Of a DNA stretch of 64,000 nt, positions 44,903 to 56,303 are shown piece by piece; the first letter of the stretch is position 1; every line of letters starts with the position of its first letter. Source of the stretch: Nevskia sp. (GTDB lineage Bacteria; Pseudomonadota; Gammaproteobacteria; Nevskiales; Nevskiaceae); NCBI GenBank assembly GCA_021732745.1, contig JAKFUK010000001.1:1524567-1588566 (forward strand), in the 5' to 3' direction. Under the pieces are notes generated by a model that worked only from the letters and a program-made list of their open reading frames with translations, ran no database searches and was not told where the DNA came from. Made by a program: the position numbers and the translations under genes.

Positions 44903-45967
44903 TCAGCGGGTCGCGTCGAGATAGGCGCGCAGCAGGCCGAGGCTGCGTCCGAGTTCCGGCAGCACCGGGTTCAGCTCCACCGTCAGCAGGCGATCGAGTT
45001 CGGCACGCGCGCCGAGCACGGCGGGATCGTCGCTGCGGTAGTAGTCATCCAGAAACGCTTCGGCGTCCTCGACGGTGGCGCGCAGGGTGACGGTATTGCG
45101 GCTCAGCAGCGCGGCGCGCGCGGTTTCCAGCTTCAGCAGCAGCAACTGGCCGACCAGGGTTTCCTGCTCCGGCGGCAGCAGGCGATCGACCGGCTTGTCG
45201 CTGCGGCGCACGGTGAACACCGCTCCCAGCACTTCGCGCAGGCTGGCCATGCCGCGCGCCCAGCCGCTGCCGTCGGCAGGGCTGATATCGCGCGAGGGCT
45301 CGGCATCTACGACGGCAGCATGCGTCGGTGCCCGCGAGCGCTGCGGCAGCTCGCGCACCCGGCGAATCAGACCCGACAGGCTCAAAGCCGAGGCTTCAAG
45401 ATCGAGCCTCGGCAACGCTTCCAGACGGCTGCGCTCCTCGGCCAGCGCTTCGCGGATGGCGAACAGCTTGGGCTCGGCGAGCGTGCCAAGGCGATCCTGG
45501 GCCAGCGCCAGCGCTTCCATCGCGCCCGGCACGTCATGGGCCAGCCGGGCCCGCTCGTTGGCGATCAGCAGCAGTTGTTCGACGGCCAGCAACTGCGCGC
45601 GGCCGCGACCGCCCTGGATGGTGGCGTTGATCTGCGCCAGGGTGGCGTCGGCATCGTCGGCCCGACCAGACAGCGCGCCGACCAGATCAGTGTTGCGGCG
45701 CGCTGATTCGGCGATATCGCTCTGGCGCTGGCGCAGTTGCTGGAGTTCGGCACTGACATCGCCTAACTGTCGGCTGAGCCGGCGCAGCAGGGTGTCTTGG
45801 GCCGCGACAGTGTCTTCGGTGGCCTGCCGCTCCTGCCAGAACTTCCAGCCCGCGTAGCCGCCCGCGCCCAGCATCGCCAGCAGGGCGAGGATCAGCAACC
45901 ACAGCCACAGCGCGCGCCAGAAGCTGCGCTTGGGCAGCGGGCGTTCGGGGACTTCGTATTCGGTCAT
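44903..45967 (-). CDS. hemX: HemX-type membrane protein (uroporphyrinogen-III C-methyltransferase-like)
   Basis: 354 residues from ATG 45967, which overlaps the hemD stop (ATGA). One membrane segment (WRALWLWLLILALLAMLGAG), then a coiled-coil stretch and DUF513-type domain (GRAQLLAVEQLLLIANERAR). Conserved companion of hemD; no methyltransferase motif is seen, so the enzyme name is only historical. Confidence 0.88.
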   Translation of the reverse strand: MTEYEVPERPLPKRSFWRALWLWLLILALLAMLGAGGYAGWKFWQERQATEDTVAAQDTLLRRLSRQLGDVSAELQQLRQRQSDIAESARRNTDLVGALSGRADDADATLAQINATIQGGRGRAQLLAVEQLLLIANERARLAHDVPGAMEALALAQDRLGTLAEPKLFAIREALAEERSRLEALPRLDLEASALSLSGLIRRVRELPQRSRAPTHAAVVDAEPSRDISPADGSGWARGMASLREVLGAVFTVRRSDKPVDRLLPPEQETLVGQLLLLKLETARAALLSRNTVTLRATVEDAEAFLDDYYRSDDPAVLGARAELDRLLTVELNPVLPELGRSLGLLRAYLDATR

Positions 45968-46743
45968 GCGTTCGAGGGGCGGTGGCAAGCGTGACGCCGG
46001 AGGACTTCAAGATAAGCCACATCGCTGACCCGCTCGGGCAGCAAGGGCATGCGCGTGAAACCCAGCGTGCGGGCAGTTTCTAACACACGCGGCGACGGCA
46101 CGGCCAATTGCAGCGCGCGCAGCGTCGCCGCTGCCTGCGGCGGCGTCAGCGCGCAGAGCTGGCGCAGGGCCTCGGCACTGGGGATGACTGCTGCGTCGGC
46201 TTGCGCGATCAAGCTCGCCATCGTCTCCGGCGCGTGTGCGATGGCGATCCGGCGGTAGACCGCCAGCACGGTGACCCTTGCACCTCGCGCCCGCAGGCCG
46301 TCTTCGAGAATGGGCAGCGTCTGCTCGCCGGTGACGATCAGCGTGCGCTGGCCATCCAACTGCCGCAGCTCGGGATGCGTGAGCAGCGCGGCGGCACCGT
46401 CACCCGCGGGCGAGGTCAGCACCGGCTGGCTGCTCAGCTTCGTCAGTGCCGCAGCGGTGACGGTGCCGACGGCGGCAAGCCTCGGCCACGGCGGCGGGCA
46501 CAGGGCGGCGGCGTGGTCGACGGCATTGGTGCTGGTGAACAGCCAGCGGTCGAAGTGCCTCGCATCGGCCAATGCGCTTGCTGCGGCGGCGGAATCCGCC
46601 ACCGGCTCGATGGCGAATAGCGGCAGGCGGATCGCCCGGCCGCCGGCCGCTTCGATCAGGGCGCAAAGTGCCCCGGCTTGGGCTTCAGGCCGCGCGACCA
46701 GGACGGTCAGGCCGTCCAGCCGCGCGGAGACTTCGTCAGGCAT
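45964..46743 (-). CDS. hemD: Uroporphyrinogen-III synthase
   Basis: 259 residues. Cyclises hydroxymethylbilane to uroporphyrinogen III. Weakly conserved family; visible are [59 protein letters not shown] and [14 protein letters not shown]. Overlaps hemC by 8 and hemX by 4 bases. Confidence 0.92.
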   Translation of the reverse strand: MPDEVSARLDGLTVLVARPEAQAGALCALIEAAGGRAIRLPLFAIEPVADSAAAASALADARHFDRWLFTSTNAVDHAAALCPPPWPRLAAVGTVTAAALTKLSSQPVLTSPAGDGAAALLTHPELRQLDGQRTLIVTGEQTLPILEDGLRARGARVTVLAVYRRIAIAHAPETMASLIAQADAAVIPSAEALRQLCALTPPQAAATLRALQLAVPSPRVLETARTLGFTRMPLLPERVSDVAYLEVLRRHACHRPSNA

Positions 46744-47659
46744 GGATGCCGAGCGTTGCCAGGATGTCGCGGGCACCGCCATCGAGCAGGCGTTCCGCCA
46801 GTTGCACGCCGAGAGCGGCGGCATCGGCAGTGCTGCCTTCGATCTCGTCACGCACGCAGCGGCTGCCGTCCGGTGCGGCGACCAGCCCGGTGAGCCGGAT
46901 ACGGCCGTCGCCGATCAGCGCATGCCCAGCCACCGGCACCGTGCAGGCACCGCCGAGCCGGGCGTTGAGGCCGCGTTCGGCGGCAAGGCGAATGGCCGAC
47001 GTGGCGTCGTGCAGCGGCGCGATCAAGGCGCGCGTCGCGGCATCATCGGCCCGGCATTCGATGCCGACCACGCCCTGCGCGCAGGCCGGCACGAAGCGCG
47101 ACATGTCGAATTTTTCGCGGATGCGCGCTGCAAGCCCGAGCCGGATCAGGCCGGCAGCGGCGAGCAGGATGGCGTCGTACTGGCCTTCGTCGAGCTTGCG
47201 CAGGCGGGTGCCGACGTTGCCGCGCAATTCCTTGATCGCCAGATCGGGCCGCAGTTGCCGCAACTGCGCCTGGCGGCGCAGCGATGCGGTGCCGACCACC
47301 GCGCCCTGCGGCAGCGCATCGAGCGAGGCGTAATGGTTGGACACGAAGGCGTCGCGCGGGTCTTCGCCCGCCAGAAACGCGGTCAGCACCAGACCGTCCG
47401 GCAACACCGCCGGCACATCCTTCATCGAGTGCACGGCGATGTCGGCGCGGCCTTCGAGCATCGCCGCTTCCAGTTCCTTGACGAACAGGCCCTTGCCGCC
47501 GACGGTGGCAAGGCTGCGGTCGAGCAACTGGTCGCCGATGGTGGTCATCGGCACCAGGCTCACGGCGAGGCCGGGGTGGCGGGATTCGATCAGCGCCTTG
47601 ACGTGCTCGGCCTGCCACAGCGCCAGCGGGCTTTCCCGGGTTGCGATTCGTATCGACAA
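46736..47659 (-). CDS. hemC: Hydroxymethylbilane synthase (porphobilinogen deaminase)
   Basis: 307 residues. Joins four porphobilinogens. [20 protein letters not shown] start, [37 protein letters not shown]-type [11 protein letters not shown], and the cofactor-bearing Cys in [13 protein letters not shown]. 28 bases after algR. Confidence 0.97.
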   Translation of the reverse strand: MSIRIATRESPLALWQAEHVKALIESRHPGLAVSLVPMTTIGDQLLDRSLATVGGKGLFVKELEAAMLEGRADIAVHSMKDVPAVLPDGLVLTAFLAGEDPRDAFVSNHYASLDALPQGAVVGTASLRRQAQLRQLRPDLAIKELRGNVGTRLRKLDEGQYDAILLAAAGLIRLGLAARIREKFDMSRFVPACAQGVVGIECRADDAATRALIAPLHDATSAIRLAAERGLNARLGGACTVPVAGHALIGDGRIRLTGLVAAPDGSRCVRDEIEGSTADAAALGVQLAERLLDGGARDILATLGIHA

Positions 47660-47687
47660 GACGGCTGTTTCCGAAGTTGAAAAGGGA

Positions 47688-48446
47688 TCAGTCCAGCGTC
47701 TTGTCGCTGCCGTCGTCGGTCAGGAAGCGGCGCACCTCGGCAAGGCGGCGGCGGCTGACCGGCAGCAGCGTCGTGGCATGACGCACCTTCAGCCAGTGCT
47801 GGGACTCATCGCCCTTGCCGCGTTCCAGACCGGCGATGAAGCGGGTCGCGACCAGCGCCTTGCGGTGCACGCGCAGGAACCACGGCGCGAAATCGTCTTC
47901 CAGCGTCTTCAGCGATTCCTCGATCAGCACTTCGCCGTGCAGATGGCAGACCGTGGTGTATTTCTGATCGGCGAGGAAATAGACGATGTCCTCGGCCGGC
48001 ACCCGGGCCAGACCTTCGCGGGTGGTCGCCAGCACGAATTCGCGGGCCGGCTTGCTGCCGGGCAGCGCGATGGTCGGCTTCTGGGCGCGCGACAGCTTGC
48101 GCACCCGTTGCAGCGCCTCCTTCAATTTTTCCTTGCGCACCGGCTTGAGCAGGTAGGCATCGCCCTGGGCATCGAAGGCGGAGAGCGCGTGCTCCGGGTA
48201 GGCGGTGATGAAGATGATGGCCGGCGGCATGTCCTCTTCCTTGATCGCGCGGGCCACCTGCAGGCCATCGACCATGCCCATGCGGACATCGAGCAGCACC
48301 ACATCGGGCTCCTCGTCCCGGATCATTTCGATGGCGGCCTCGCCATCGCCGGCTTCGCCGACGATCTCGTAGCCGGGGAATTCCGCAACCAGACGGCGCA
48401 GGCGTTCTCTGGCCAGCGGTTCGTCATCGACGATCACGACTCTCAT
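47688..48446 (-). CDS. algR: LytTR response regulator, AlgR-like
   Basis: 252 residues. Receiver domain at 1-125 ([14 protein letters not shown], phospho-Asp in [13 protein letters not shown], Lys in [10 protein letters not shown]), LytTR DNA-binding domain from about 145 ([35 protein letters not shown]). The place between algZ and hemC is the Pseudomonas order, so AlgR is the best match. Probably controls surface behaviour. Confidence 0.9.
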   Translation of the reverse strand: MRVVIVDDEPLARERLRRLVAEFPGYEIVGEAGDGEAAIEMIRDEEPDVVLLDVRMGMVDGLQVARAIKEEDMPPAIIFITAYPEHALSAFDAQGDAYLLKPVRKEKLKEALQRVRKLSRAQKPTIALPGSKPAREFVLATTREGLARVPAEDIVYFLADQKYTTVCHLHGEVLIEESLKTLEDDFAPWFLRVHRKALVATRFIAGLERGKGDESQHWLKVRHATTLLPVSRRRLAEVRRFLTDDGSDKTLD

Positions 48447-48449
48447 GCT

Positions 48450-49553
48450 TCACTCCTCCTGAACGATGGGCGTGTTGATTTCGCCACCACTATGAACTAC
48501 GAACGGCAGACGCAGACGGGCGCGGAACAGCGGCCCGAACTCGTCGCGATCGGCACCGAGAATCAGCTTGGCGCGGTCACCGTAAATCAGCTTGATCCGC
48601 TGCGCGATGTTGGAGATCGCGGTGCCGGTGCCGGCGCGTTTCGGAGAATCTTCCGGCGGGATCGGATTCTCCACGTCGACGATCAGAAACTCACCTTCGC
48701 GGCGGGCGATCACATGCAGCATGCCGCGCGCGCGCAGCCGCGACACGCCGTGCAGCACGCCGTTCTCGACCAGCGGCTGCACGGTGAGGCGCGGCACCTG
48801 GGCATCGAGCACGTTTTCGGGCACTTCCCAGTTGACCAGCAGCTTGTCTCCTAACCGGATTTCCTCGATGCGCATATAGATCTTGACGATCTCGATCTCC
48901 TCGCGCAGCGGAATCAGGCGCTGCCGGGAATCGAGGCTGACGCGAAACAGATCGGCCAGATCAATGACCATTTCCTCCGCCACGTCTGGCTTGGTGGGGA
49001 TCAATTCCACCAATGAATTCAAGGCGTTGAACAGGAAATGCGGGCGGATGCGGGCTTGCAACGCCAGATAGCGGCCATCGGCCTCGGCACGCGATTCCTC
49101 CTGCCACTGATGGCGCTCCCAGAGGTAGCGCAGCAACAGCACGGCGACGATGCCGGCGATCACGACATTTCGGAACACGAACGGCCAGGGGCCATCGAAC
49201 GGCAGATAACCGAGCGTGAACTGCGAATCAATGAACCAGGCCCCGAAGCTCACCACCAGGGTCACCAGCACGATCACCGACCAGCAAGTGAAGAACACCA
49301 GACCGTCACGCACCGGAGGCATCCAGCGACGCACCGCGCACAGGGCACCGGCGCTGCACAGGCCGATCCACTGCAGGTACAGCGACAGCAGCAGCAATTG
49401 CAGCAAGGCCGCCTGACCGCTGGCGTTGCCGGCAAGGGTCAGCACCACCGCCATCAGCTCCATCACATAGGCCAGCGTCAACAGCGCAGGCGCCCGGCAA
49501 AACTCCGGGATCAGGCTGGTCTGGGATGCGGTGGACACCTCGAAACGCTTCAT
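48450..49553 (-). CDS. algZ: Sensor histidine kinase of the LytS/AlgZ type
   Basis: 367 residues. Four membrane segments in the first 150 residues, then LytS-type kinase with the phosphoacceptor His in [18 protein letters not shown] and an ATP-binding part ([36 protein letters not shown]). Partner of the AlgR-like regulator, 3 bases upstream of it. Confidence 0.9.
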   Translation of the reverse strand: MKRFEVSTASQTSLIPEFCRAPALLTLAYVMELMAVVLTLAGNASGQAALLQLLLLSLYLQWIGLCSAGALCAVRRWMPPVRDGLVFFTCWSVIVLVTLVVSFGAWFIDSQFTLGYLPFDGPWPFVFRNVVIAGIVAVLLLRYLWERHQWQEESRAEADGRYLALQARIRPHFLFNALNSLVELIPTKPDVAEEMVIDLADLFRVSLDSRQRLIPLREEIEIVKIYMRIEEIRLGDKLLVNWEVPENVLDAQVPRLTVQPLVENGVLHGVSRLRARGMLHVIARREGEFLIVDVENPIPPEDSPKRAGTGTAISNIAQRIKLIYGDRAKLILGADRDEFGPLFRARLRLPFVVHSGGEINTPIVQEE

Positions 49554-49678
49554 CCGGCGAGCCTAGCGGAAGTCTCCCGGCTATGGCGAGCCGACTTACA
49601 ATAGTTTTCTCCCTGCACCTGAAAAACCGCTCAGGTCAGCTTTCGATCGCCGCTTTTGCCGCCGCTGCCAGCCCTGCC

Positions 49679-51091
49679 ATGACTGCTGCCCCTCCCCCTA
49701 CGGCCTCTCCGACCGCGCCCGCTGCCAAGTTGTGGGGCGGCCGCTTCAGCGAAGGCACCGATGCCCTGGTCGAAGCGTTTTCGGAGTCGGTCAGCTTCGA
49801 TCAGCGACTGTGGCGGCAGGACATTGCCGGCAGCACGGCCCACGCGAAAATGCTCGGCAAGGTCGGGGTGCTGGCGGCTCAGGATGTCGAGGCCATCGTC
49901 ACCGGGCTGACGACCATTCACGCCGAGATCGAAGCCGGTCAGTTCGAGTGGAAGCTGGCGCTCGAAGACGTGCACATGAACATCGAATCGCGGCTTACCC
50001 ACTTGATCGGCGACGCCGGCAAGCGCCTGCACACCGCGCGCAGCCGCAACGATCAGGTGGCGACCGACATCCGTCTTTATGTCCGTGATGCGATCGACGA
50101 GCTGGTCGCGGTGATCGACGTGCTCGCGAACGCCCTGCTCGATCTGGCCGAGCGCGAAGCCGACACCATCATGCCGGGCTTCACCCACATGCAGGTCGCC
50201 CAGCCGGTGACCTTCGGCCACCACATGCTGGCCTGGCGCGAGCAGGTATTGAGAGACCGCGCACGGCTGCTGGACACCCGCAAGCGCACCAATGTGCTGC
50301 CGCTGGGCAGCGCCGCACTGGCCGGCACGGTCTACCCGATCGACCGCCATTTCGTGGCCGAGCAGCTCGGTTTCGACAGCGTCTCCGAGAACTCGCTGGA
50401 CGCGGTCAGCGACCGCGATTTCGCGATCGAATTCGTCGCCAACTGCGCGATGGCGATGCTCCATCTGTCGCGCTGGAGCGAGGAACTGATCCTGTGGTGC
50501 ACGCCGATGTTCGGCTTCGTGAAACTGCCGGATCGCTACTGCACCGGCAGCTCGATCATGCCGCAGAAGAAGAACCCGGACGTCCCGGAACTGGTGCGCG
50601 GCAAGACCGGCCGCGTGGTCGGTGACCTGAACACGCTGCTGGTGCTGATGAAAGGCCAGCCGCTGGCCTACAACCGCGACAACCAGGAAGACAAGCCGCC
50701 GATCTTCGATGCTCACGACACCGTGTCGGCGAGCTTGCGCCTGTTCGCGGCGATGCTGCCGAGTGTCGAAGTCCAGCGCGCCGCCTGCCGCGCCGCTGCG
50801 TTCAAGGGCTACTCCACCGCCACCGATCTGGCCGACTACCTGGTCAAGAAGGGACTTCCGTTCCGCGATGCCCATCACGCGGTCGGCGCGGCCGTCGGGC
50901 ACGCGGTGGCCAAGAGTGTGGACCTGTCGGAACTCAGCCTCGACGAATTGCGCAGCTTCTCAAGCCTGATCGACGCCGATGTCTTCGGCGTGCTGACGCT
51001 CGACGGCTCGGTCAACGCCCGCAACCACTGGGGCGGCACCGCGCCGGCCCAGGTACGGGCGGCGATTGCCCGGGCGCGCGCCCGGGGCTGA
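49679..51091 (+). CDS. argH: Argininosuccinate lyase
   Basis: 470 residues from ATG 49679. Last step of arginine synthesis. [20 protein letters not shown] start, [36 protein letters not shown], and fumarase-superfamily signature [18 protein letters not shown]. Divergent from algZ, the Pseudomonas arrangement. Feeds arginine to the speA pathway. Confidence 0.97.
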   Translation: MTAAPPPTASPTAPAAKLWGGRFSEGTDALVEAFSESVSFDQRLWRQDIAGSTAHAKMLGKVGVLAAQDVEAIVTGLTTIHAEIEAGQFEWKLALEDVHMNIESRLTHLIGDAGKRLHTARSRNDQVATDIRLYVRDAIDELVAVIDVLANALLDLAEREADTIMPGFTHMQVAQPVTFGHHMLAWREQVLRDRARLLDTRKRTNVLPLGSAALAGTVYPIDRHFVAEQLGFDSVSENSLDAVSDRDFAIEFVANCAMAMLHLSRWSEELILWCTPMFGFVKLPDRYCTGSSIMPQKKNPDVPELVRGKTGRVVGDLNTLLVLMKGQPLAYNRDNQEDKPPIFDAHDTVSASLRLFAAMLPSVEVQRAACRAAAFKGYSTATDLADYLVKKGLPFRDAHHAVGAAVGHAVAKSVDLSELSLDELRSFSSLIDADVFGVLTLDGSVNARNHWGGTAPAQVRAAIARARARG

Positions 51092-51232
51092 TCGACCCCG
51101 GCTGGACCGTTTTGACGGCAAGCCCCTGCCTGAACGCGGCGTAGAATCGCCGTTTCAGTGAACAAGCGTTCTCTTTCTGACCCGACGAGCACAGTCGCGC
51201 AGCGGGAAGATCACGCCAGACCGGGAGAAGAC

Positions 51233-53161
51233 ATGAGCATCGTCAACATCGGCAGGACCATCCTGCTGGCAGCCGTCGTCTTCGCAGCCGGTTGCGGCGG
51301 CGGCAGTCCGGACAACAGCGCCGTGCCGCCCAATCCGACCGCCACCTCGAACTGGTCGACCCTCGGCAGCCGCGATGCAGCCGCAGTCGAAGGTTCCGCA
51401 ATCACCACCAACGGCAACGCTGCCTGGACTGCCTACGACCCGCCCGCCGCGTTCGCCGGCATCGCCCGGATGCCGGTGCAGTTCATCACCCTGCGCGACG
51501 GCGTTCGCCTTGCGACCTACGTCACCCTGCCGGCCGATGCCGCTGGCAATCCAGCGACCGGCCGCTTCCCGGTGGTGCTGGTGCAGACGCCTTACAACGG
51601 CGTGGTCGGCGGCCAGATTGACGGACTGGGCGGGGCCGATCCGTACATCGTCGGCCACGGCTACGCGACCGTGGTTGTCGACGTGCGCGGCACCGGGCAG
51701 TCGGAAGGCGTCTGGGAAGCGTTCGGCGAAACCGAACAGGCCGACTACGCCGAAGTCACCGAATGGGCCGCGACACAAGCCTTCAGCAATGGCCGGATCG
51801 GCCTTTACGGCGTCAGCTATCTGGCCATCGCCGCCGTGCTGACCGCCGCCCAGAACCATCCGGCGGTCAAGGCCGCGTTCCCGATCGTGCCGATCGGCGA
51901 CGGCTACCGCGACATCGTGTTCACCGGCGGCCAGGTCAACCCGACCTTCATCCCGCTGTGGCTGGGCCTGATCACGGCGCTCGGCGTCACCAATCCGACC
52001 GCGCTGACCGACCCGGCCAACGGCCTGCCGACGGTGCTCGAACACCTGAGCAATGCCGCACTCCGCTTCCAGGCCCCGCTGATTCTGGGTGCCCTGGCCG
52101 GCAATCCGGACACCGCCTATGACGGTGCCTTCTGGCGCAGCCGTTCGCCGCTGGAAGTGCTCGGCCGCGTGCGAGTGCCGACTTTCGTGGTCGGCGGCAA
52201 TCGCGACCTGTTCCAGCGCAGCGAGCCGATGAGCTACGAAGTGCTGAAGCGGAACGTGCCAGCCAAGCTGCTGATGGGGCCGTGGACGCATCTCGATGCC
52301 GCTTTCGGCGCCGGCCTGCCGCGTGATGGCGTGCCGCTGCTGAACCAGATCCAGCTGCGCTGGTTCGACCAGTACGTGAAAGGGCTTGATGTCGGGGCCG
52401 ACAGCATTCCCAACGTCACCCAGTGGGTGTACGGCGCGGAACGCTATGTGACGGCGCGCGACTGGCCGCATCCGGATGCCCGTGCGCAGCGCCTGTACCT
52501 GCACGCCAACGGCGGCCTGAGCACCGACTCACCCGGTGCCACCGAGCCGGTCAGCCGCGCGCTGCAAGTGCCGATCGGCGGCCTGTGTTCGGCCTCCACG
52601 GTGCAGTGGACCGCCGGTGCCGCCGGCTACATCCCGCTGCCCTGCTTCGAGAATTCCAATGCCTCGGATCGTCTGGCGATCGTCTACGAGACCGCGCCGC
52701 TGGCCGCGCCGATGGTGCTCAACGGCCCGATCCAGGCCGACATCTGGATGGAAAGCACGGCCGGCGATGCCGGGCTGTCGATCCGGGTATCCGATGTCGA
52801 TGAACGCGGCACGGCGCGGACCCTGACCAATGGCTTGCAGACCGCGTCACTGCGCGCGGTCGATGCGTCAAGAAGCCGCACGCTCGACGGCCAGATGATC
52901 CAGCCCTGGCATCCGTACACGCAGGCCTCGGTGCAGCCGCTGCCCAGAGGCGAGCCGGTGCTGGTGCCCGTGGAAGTGTTCCAGACCAGTGCCGTGATCG
53001 CCGCCGGTCATCGCCTGCGGGTGTCGGTCAGCGCCAGTAACCTGCCGCAGGGCGTACCGCCGCTGCCGACCCTGCTGCAATCGCTGGCCGGCATCCTCAC
53101 CATCCATCAGGATGCCGCGCGGCCGTCGAGCGTCGTGCTGCCCGTGGTCCCGAACCCGTAG
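51233..53161 (+). CDS. CocE/NonD-family (S15) hydrolase lipoprotein
   Basis: 642 residues from ATG 51233 (GGGAGA upstream); lipoprotein signal ILLAAVVFAAGCGGG. Alpha/beta-hydrolase with nucleophile in GLYGVSYLAIAAVL, acid in VGGNRDLFQRSEP and His in LLMGPWTHLDAAF; C-terminal galactose-binding-like jelly roll (LRVSVSASNLPQG). Acyl-ester or X-Pro peptide hydrolase; substrate unknown. The TAG stop is supplied by the intergenic repeat. Confidence 0.9.
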   Translation: MSIVNIGRTILLAAVVFAAGCGGGSPDNSAVPPNPTATSNWSTLGSRDAAAVEGSAITTNGNAAWTAYDPPAAFAGIARMPVQFITLRDGVRLATYVTLPADAAGNPATGRFPVVLVQTPYNGVVGGQIDGLGGADPYIVGHGYATVVVDVRGTGQSEGVWEAFGETEQADYAEVTEWAATQAFSNGRIGLYGVSYLAIAAVLTAAQNHPAVKAAFPIVPIGDGYRDIVFTGGQVNPTFIPLWLGLITALGVTNPTALTDPANGLPTVLEHLSNAALRFQAPLILGALAGNPDTAYDGAFWRSRSPLEVLGRVRVPTFVVGGNRDLFQRSEPMSYEVLKRNVPAKLLMGPWTHLDAAFGAGLPRDGVPLLNQIQLRWFDQYVKGLDVGADSIPNVTQWVYGAERYVTARDWPHPDARAQRLYLHANGGLSTDSPGATEPVSRALQVPIGGLCSASTVQWTAGAAGYIPLPCFENSNASDRLAIVYETAPLAAPMVLNGPIQADIWMESTAGDAGLSIRVSDVDERGTARTLTNGLQTASLRAVDASRSRTLDGQMIQPWHPYTQASVQPLPRGEPVLVPVEVFQTSAVIAAGHRLRVSVSASNLPQGVPPLPTLLQSLAGILTIHQDAARPSSVVLPVVPNP

Positions 53162-53224
53162 GTCCGGATTCATCCGGACACCCTCTCCCCCGCCGTAGCG
53201 CCGTCCGGATGAATCCGGACCTAC
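53158..53224. repeat. Palindromic intergenic repeat, GTAGGTCCGG family (copy 2)
   Basis: Arms at 53158-53179 and 53203-53224 almost identical to the copy at 12777-12841, with a different 23-base centre. The left arm carries the stop codon (53159-53161) of the CocE-type gene. Lies between two genes on the same strand, so it is not only a convergent terminator. Confidence 0.92.
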
Positions 53225-53241
53225 GAACAACCAGGAAAACC

Positions 53242-54144
53242 ATGCCGCACATCACCACCCGCGACGGCGCCCGCCTCCACTATCTCGACGTCGGTCGCAA
53301 CAAGGGCCCGGCCTGCGTGCTGATCCACGGTTTCGGCATGCAGGGCGCGATGTGGCTGCCGGTGATCGCGCCGCTGCTCTTGAAACAGCGCTTCATCCTG
53401 CCGGACCTGCGCGGCTTCGGCGGCTCGCATGGGCTTTCCTTGAGCCAGCCCGGCCTGATCGCCCAGCACGCCGATGATCTGGCCGATCTGATCGACGGCT
53501 TGCGGCTCGATCAGGTTCGGCTGTCGGGCCTGTCGATGGGCGCCTGCACGGCGATGGAGTACCACGCGCGCTACGGTTTCGAGCGCGTGCACAGCTATCT
53601 GCACATCGACCAGGCCCCGTGCATCCTCAACGGCGCGGACTGGCAGCACGGGGTGATGGGCGATGCGCAAGCCGAGCGTCTGGCCGACTGGGCCGATCTG
53701 CTGGCGCGGCTGAACGTCTATCGCGGCATGGCCTTCGAGCGGCTGCCGGGCCATCTGCGCCGCCGCTTCTGGGGCGCGCTGGCCGAATTCCTGAGCTTTG
53801 CGTTCAGCCACCGCGGCATCCGCAGCGCCGCGCAGTTCGCCAAGCACGACGCCCTCGCCCGGCGCATCGTGCCGACCGCGAACTGGTCGATCTACGTCGA
53901 TTCGCTGCGCTCGTACCTGGAGGACGGCTTCGACTGGCGCGAGTCGCTGCGGGCGATGGCCAAGCCGATGACGGTGCTGATCGGCGGCCGCTCGGCGATG
54001 TACCCGGCCGAAGGCCAGCGCCAACTGGGCACGATCGTGCCGCATGCCCGTCTCGTCGAATTCCCCAAGGCCGGGCATGTGATTCCGTTCGAATCGCCGC
54101 TGCGCTTCGTGGCGGAGTTCGGGCGTTTCTTGCGGGCGGCGTGA
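53242..54144 (+). CDS. Alpha/beta-hydrolase
   Basis: 300 residues. Oxyanion loop VLIHGFGMQGAMW, nucleophile LSGLSMGACTAMEY, acid and His regions IGGRSAMYPAEGQ and PKAGHVIPFESPL. Soluble; substrate not clear. Confidence 0.88.
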   Translation: MPHITTRDGARLHYLDVGRNKGPACVLIHGFGMQGAMWLPVIAPLLLKQRFILPDLRGFGGSHGLSLSQPGLIAQHADDLADLIDGLRLDQVRLSGLSMGACTAMEYHARYGFERVHSYLHIDQAPCILNGADWQHGVMGDAQAERLADWADLLARLNVYRGMAFERLPGHLRRRFWGALAEFLSFAFSHRGIRSAAQFAKHDALARRIVPTANWSIYVDSLRSYLEDGFDWRESLRAMAKPMTVLIGGRSAMYPAEGQRQLGTIVPHARLVEFPKAGHVIPFESPLRFVAEFGRFLRAA

Positions 54145-54153
54145 ACACCTTTT

Positions 54154-54341
54154 CTCACGCAGAGAACGCAAAGACGCAGAGAACGGCAAAAGCGAGTAAA
54201 GCGTTTCGCACAAAGAACACGAAGGACACAAAGAACAACACTGAAGCTTTTCCGATGTTGTCTCGATTTTCTTCGTGGTCTTCGTGTTCTTTGTGCGAAA
54301 TCGCTGTGCTGTTCTCTGCGTCTTTGCGTTCTCCGCGTGAG
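54154..54341. repeat. Nested inverted repeats (CTCACGCAGAG and TTTCGCAC families)
   Basis: Outer arms CTCACGCAGAGAACGCAAAG(ACGCAGAGAAC) at 54154-54184 and its near-complement at 54311-54341. Inner arms from about 54203 (TTTCGCACAAAGAACACGAA) and to 54300 belong to the same family as the repeat at 31710-31803. The 206 bases between the hydrolase and speA consist almost entirely of this structure. Confidence 0.9.
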
Positions 54342-54350
54342 ACCCGCTGT

Positions 54351-56240
54351 TCAGCTCAGGTAGGTATACCCGCTCAGGCCGGCTTCGAGTTCCGCCAGCA
54401 GCGCGCTCCTGACCGCTTGCGGCAAGCTGGTCGCCGCGAACTTGCGGCGATAGCTCTGGGCCAGTTCTTCCGGGGCCAGATGGACGTAGCGCAGCAGTTC
54501 GTCGGTGCGGTCGCCGTGCTCGGCACCTTCCAGCGACCAGCCCTTGCCATCGGCGTTGACCACCACGTTGACGGCGTTGGTGTCGCCGAACAGGTTGTGC
54601 ATGTCGCCGAGAATTTCCTGATAGGCACCGACCATGAAGATCGCCAGCAGGTAGGGCTCGTCGGCCTTCAGCTCATGCAGCGCCATCGTCGACATCACGC
54701 CTTCGCGATCGACATACAGATCGAGGCGGCCATCGGAATCGCAGGTCAGATCGCAGAGCCGGCCGCGCAGCTCGGGGCGCTCGTCGAGGCGGTGGATCGG
54801 CACGATCGGGAACACCTGCTCGATCGCCCAGGCATCGGGCACCGACTGGAACACCGAGAAGTTGCAGAAATACTTGGCCGACAGCTTTTCGCGCAGTTCT
54901 TCGAGCGCGTCGCGCTCGGCGCGGATCGTCGGGTCGAGCTTCGGCAGCACGGCGCGGGCCACGGCGTAGTAGGCGCGCTCGGCGTAGGCGCGGTCGCGCA
55001 GCGGGATCAGGCCGAGCGTGTACTGGGTCTGCGCGTCGGACAGGTAATTGGCAGCGTCATGCAGGCATTCGATCGGCCCGTCGGCGTCGATGTGGCCGGG
55101 CAGTTCGTGCAATGAGCGAAGTGCTGCGGGTGCGTCCGGATGCGGCGCTTCCAGCGTGCCGCTCGGCGCGACTTCCGAGTCGACCACCGAGGTGATCAGC
55201 ACCGCGTGATGCGCGGTCAGCGCCCGGCCGGATTCCGAAATCAGGTTCGGCTGCGGCTCGCCGGCGCTTTCGCAGACTTCCGCCAGGGTGCGGATGATGT
55301 TGCGGGCGTATTCGCGCACCGAGTAGTTCATCGAGCAGTAGCTGCGCGAGCGCGTGCCCTCGTAATCGACACCCAGCCCACCGCCGACATCGACGGTATC
55401 GACCGGCGCGCCGAGCTTGCGCAGTTCGACGTAATAGCGCGCCGCCTCGCGCATGCCGCGCGCCACGTCCTGCACATTGGCGACCTGCGAGCCGAGATGG
55501 AAATGGACCATGCGGATCGCGTCGAGTCGACCGGCCGCACGCATCATCTCGACCGCTTCCAGCACCTGCGGCGTGGTCAGGCCGAACTTGGATTTCTCGC
55601 CGCCGGTGTTCTGCTGGGTCGATTCCGACACCGCCGACAGCCGCACCCGCAGGCCGATGATCGGGGCTACATCCAGCGCCTTCGATTCGGCCAGCACCAG
55701 CGGCAGCTCGGACAACTTTTCGACCACGATGTAGACGGTGTGGCCGAGCTTGGCGCCGATCAGCGCACGGCGGATGTAGCCGCGATCCTTGTAGCCATTG
55801 CAGACGATGATGCTGCCGGCCGGAGCCAGTCCCAGCACCGCCGCCAGTTCCGGCTTCGAACCGGCTTCCAGGCCGACGCGGTCGCCGCCGTGGGCGACGA
55901 TCGCCTTGACCACCGATTCCTGCTGGTTGACCTTGATCGGATACACCGCCGTGTAATGACCGGCGTAGTGCAACTCCTTGATCACATGGGAAAAGGCACC
56001 GGTCAGCACATCGACCCGGTCCTTCAGGATATCGGTGAAGCGGACCAGTACGGGCAAGTCCAGACCTTCCAGCGGCAGCCGTTCGGCGAGCGCGTGCAGG
56101 TCGATGGCCACCGCCGAATCCGGGCCTTGCGGGCGCACGATCACATGGCCTTCGGCGTTGACGTCGAAATAGCCGTCGCCCCACTTGTCCACGTTGTAGA
56201 GATCGACCGCGTCGCGCGTCGTCCAGCCGGGGTTGGTCAT
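54351..56240 (-). CDS. speA: Biosynthetic arginine decarboxylase
   Basis: 629 residues, normal for SpeA. Makes agmatine from arginine for putrescine and spermidine. PLP Lys in YPIKVNQQESVVKAIV, GLEAGSKPELAAVLG, DVGGGLGVDYEG, and catalytic Cys in LTCDSDGRLD. Divergent from speE. Confidence 0.96.
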   Translation of the reverse strand: MTNPGWTTRDAVDLYNVDKWGDGYFDVNAEGHVIVRPQGPDSAVAIDLHALAERLPLEGLDLPVLVRFTDILKDRVDVLTGAFSHVIKELHYAGHYTAVYPIKVNQQESVVKAIVAHGGDRVGLEAGSKPELAAVLGLAPAGSIIVCNGYKDRGYIRRALIGAKLGHTVYIVVEKLSELPLVLAESKALDVAPIIGLRVRLSAVSESTQQNTGGEKSKFGLTTPQVLEAVEMMRAAGRLDAIRMVHFHLGSQVANVQDVARGMREAARYYVELRKLGAPVDTVDVGGGLGVDYEGTRSRSYCSMNYSVREYARNIIRTLAEVCESAGEPQPNLISESGRALTAHHAVLITSVVDSEVAPSGTLEAPHPDAPAALRSLHELPGHIDADGPIECLHDAANYLSDAQTQYTLGLIPLRDRAYAERAYYAVARAVLPKLDPTIRAERDALEELREKLSAKYFCNFSVFQSVPDAWAIEQVFPIVPIHRLDERPELRGRLCDLTCDSDGRLDLYVDREGVMSTMALHELKADEPYLLAIFMVGAYQEILGDMHNLFGDTNAVNVVVNADGKGWSLEGAEHGDRTDELLRYVHLAPEELAQSYRRKFAATSLPQAVRSALLAELEAGLSGYTYLS

Positions 56241-56303
56241 GCGTCACTCAAAGTTGGGGGTCGCTTCCGTATACTCGCGCGTCTTTTCGGGAGCGCGACA
56301 ACG

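Noticed and set aside
42977..45706. 909-codon plus-strand open frame with PPVV repeats
   Set aside because: Antisense of the DUF1800 Thr/Gly tract, hemY and hemX, all of which have family motifs. Repeats come from the opposite strand.
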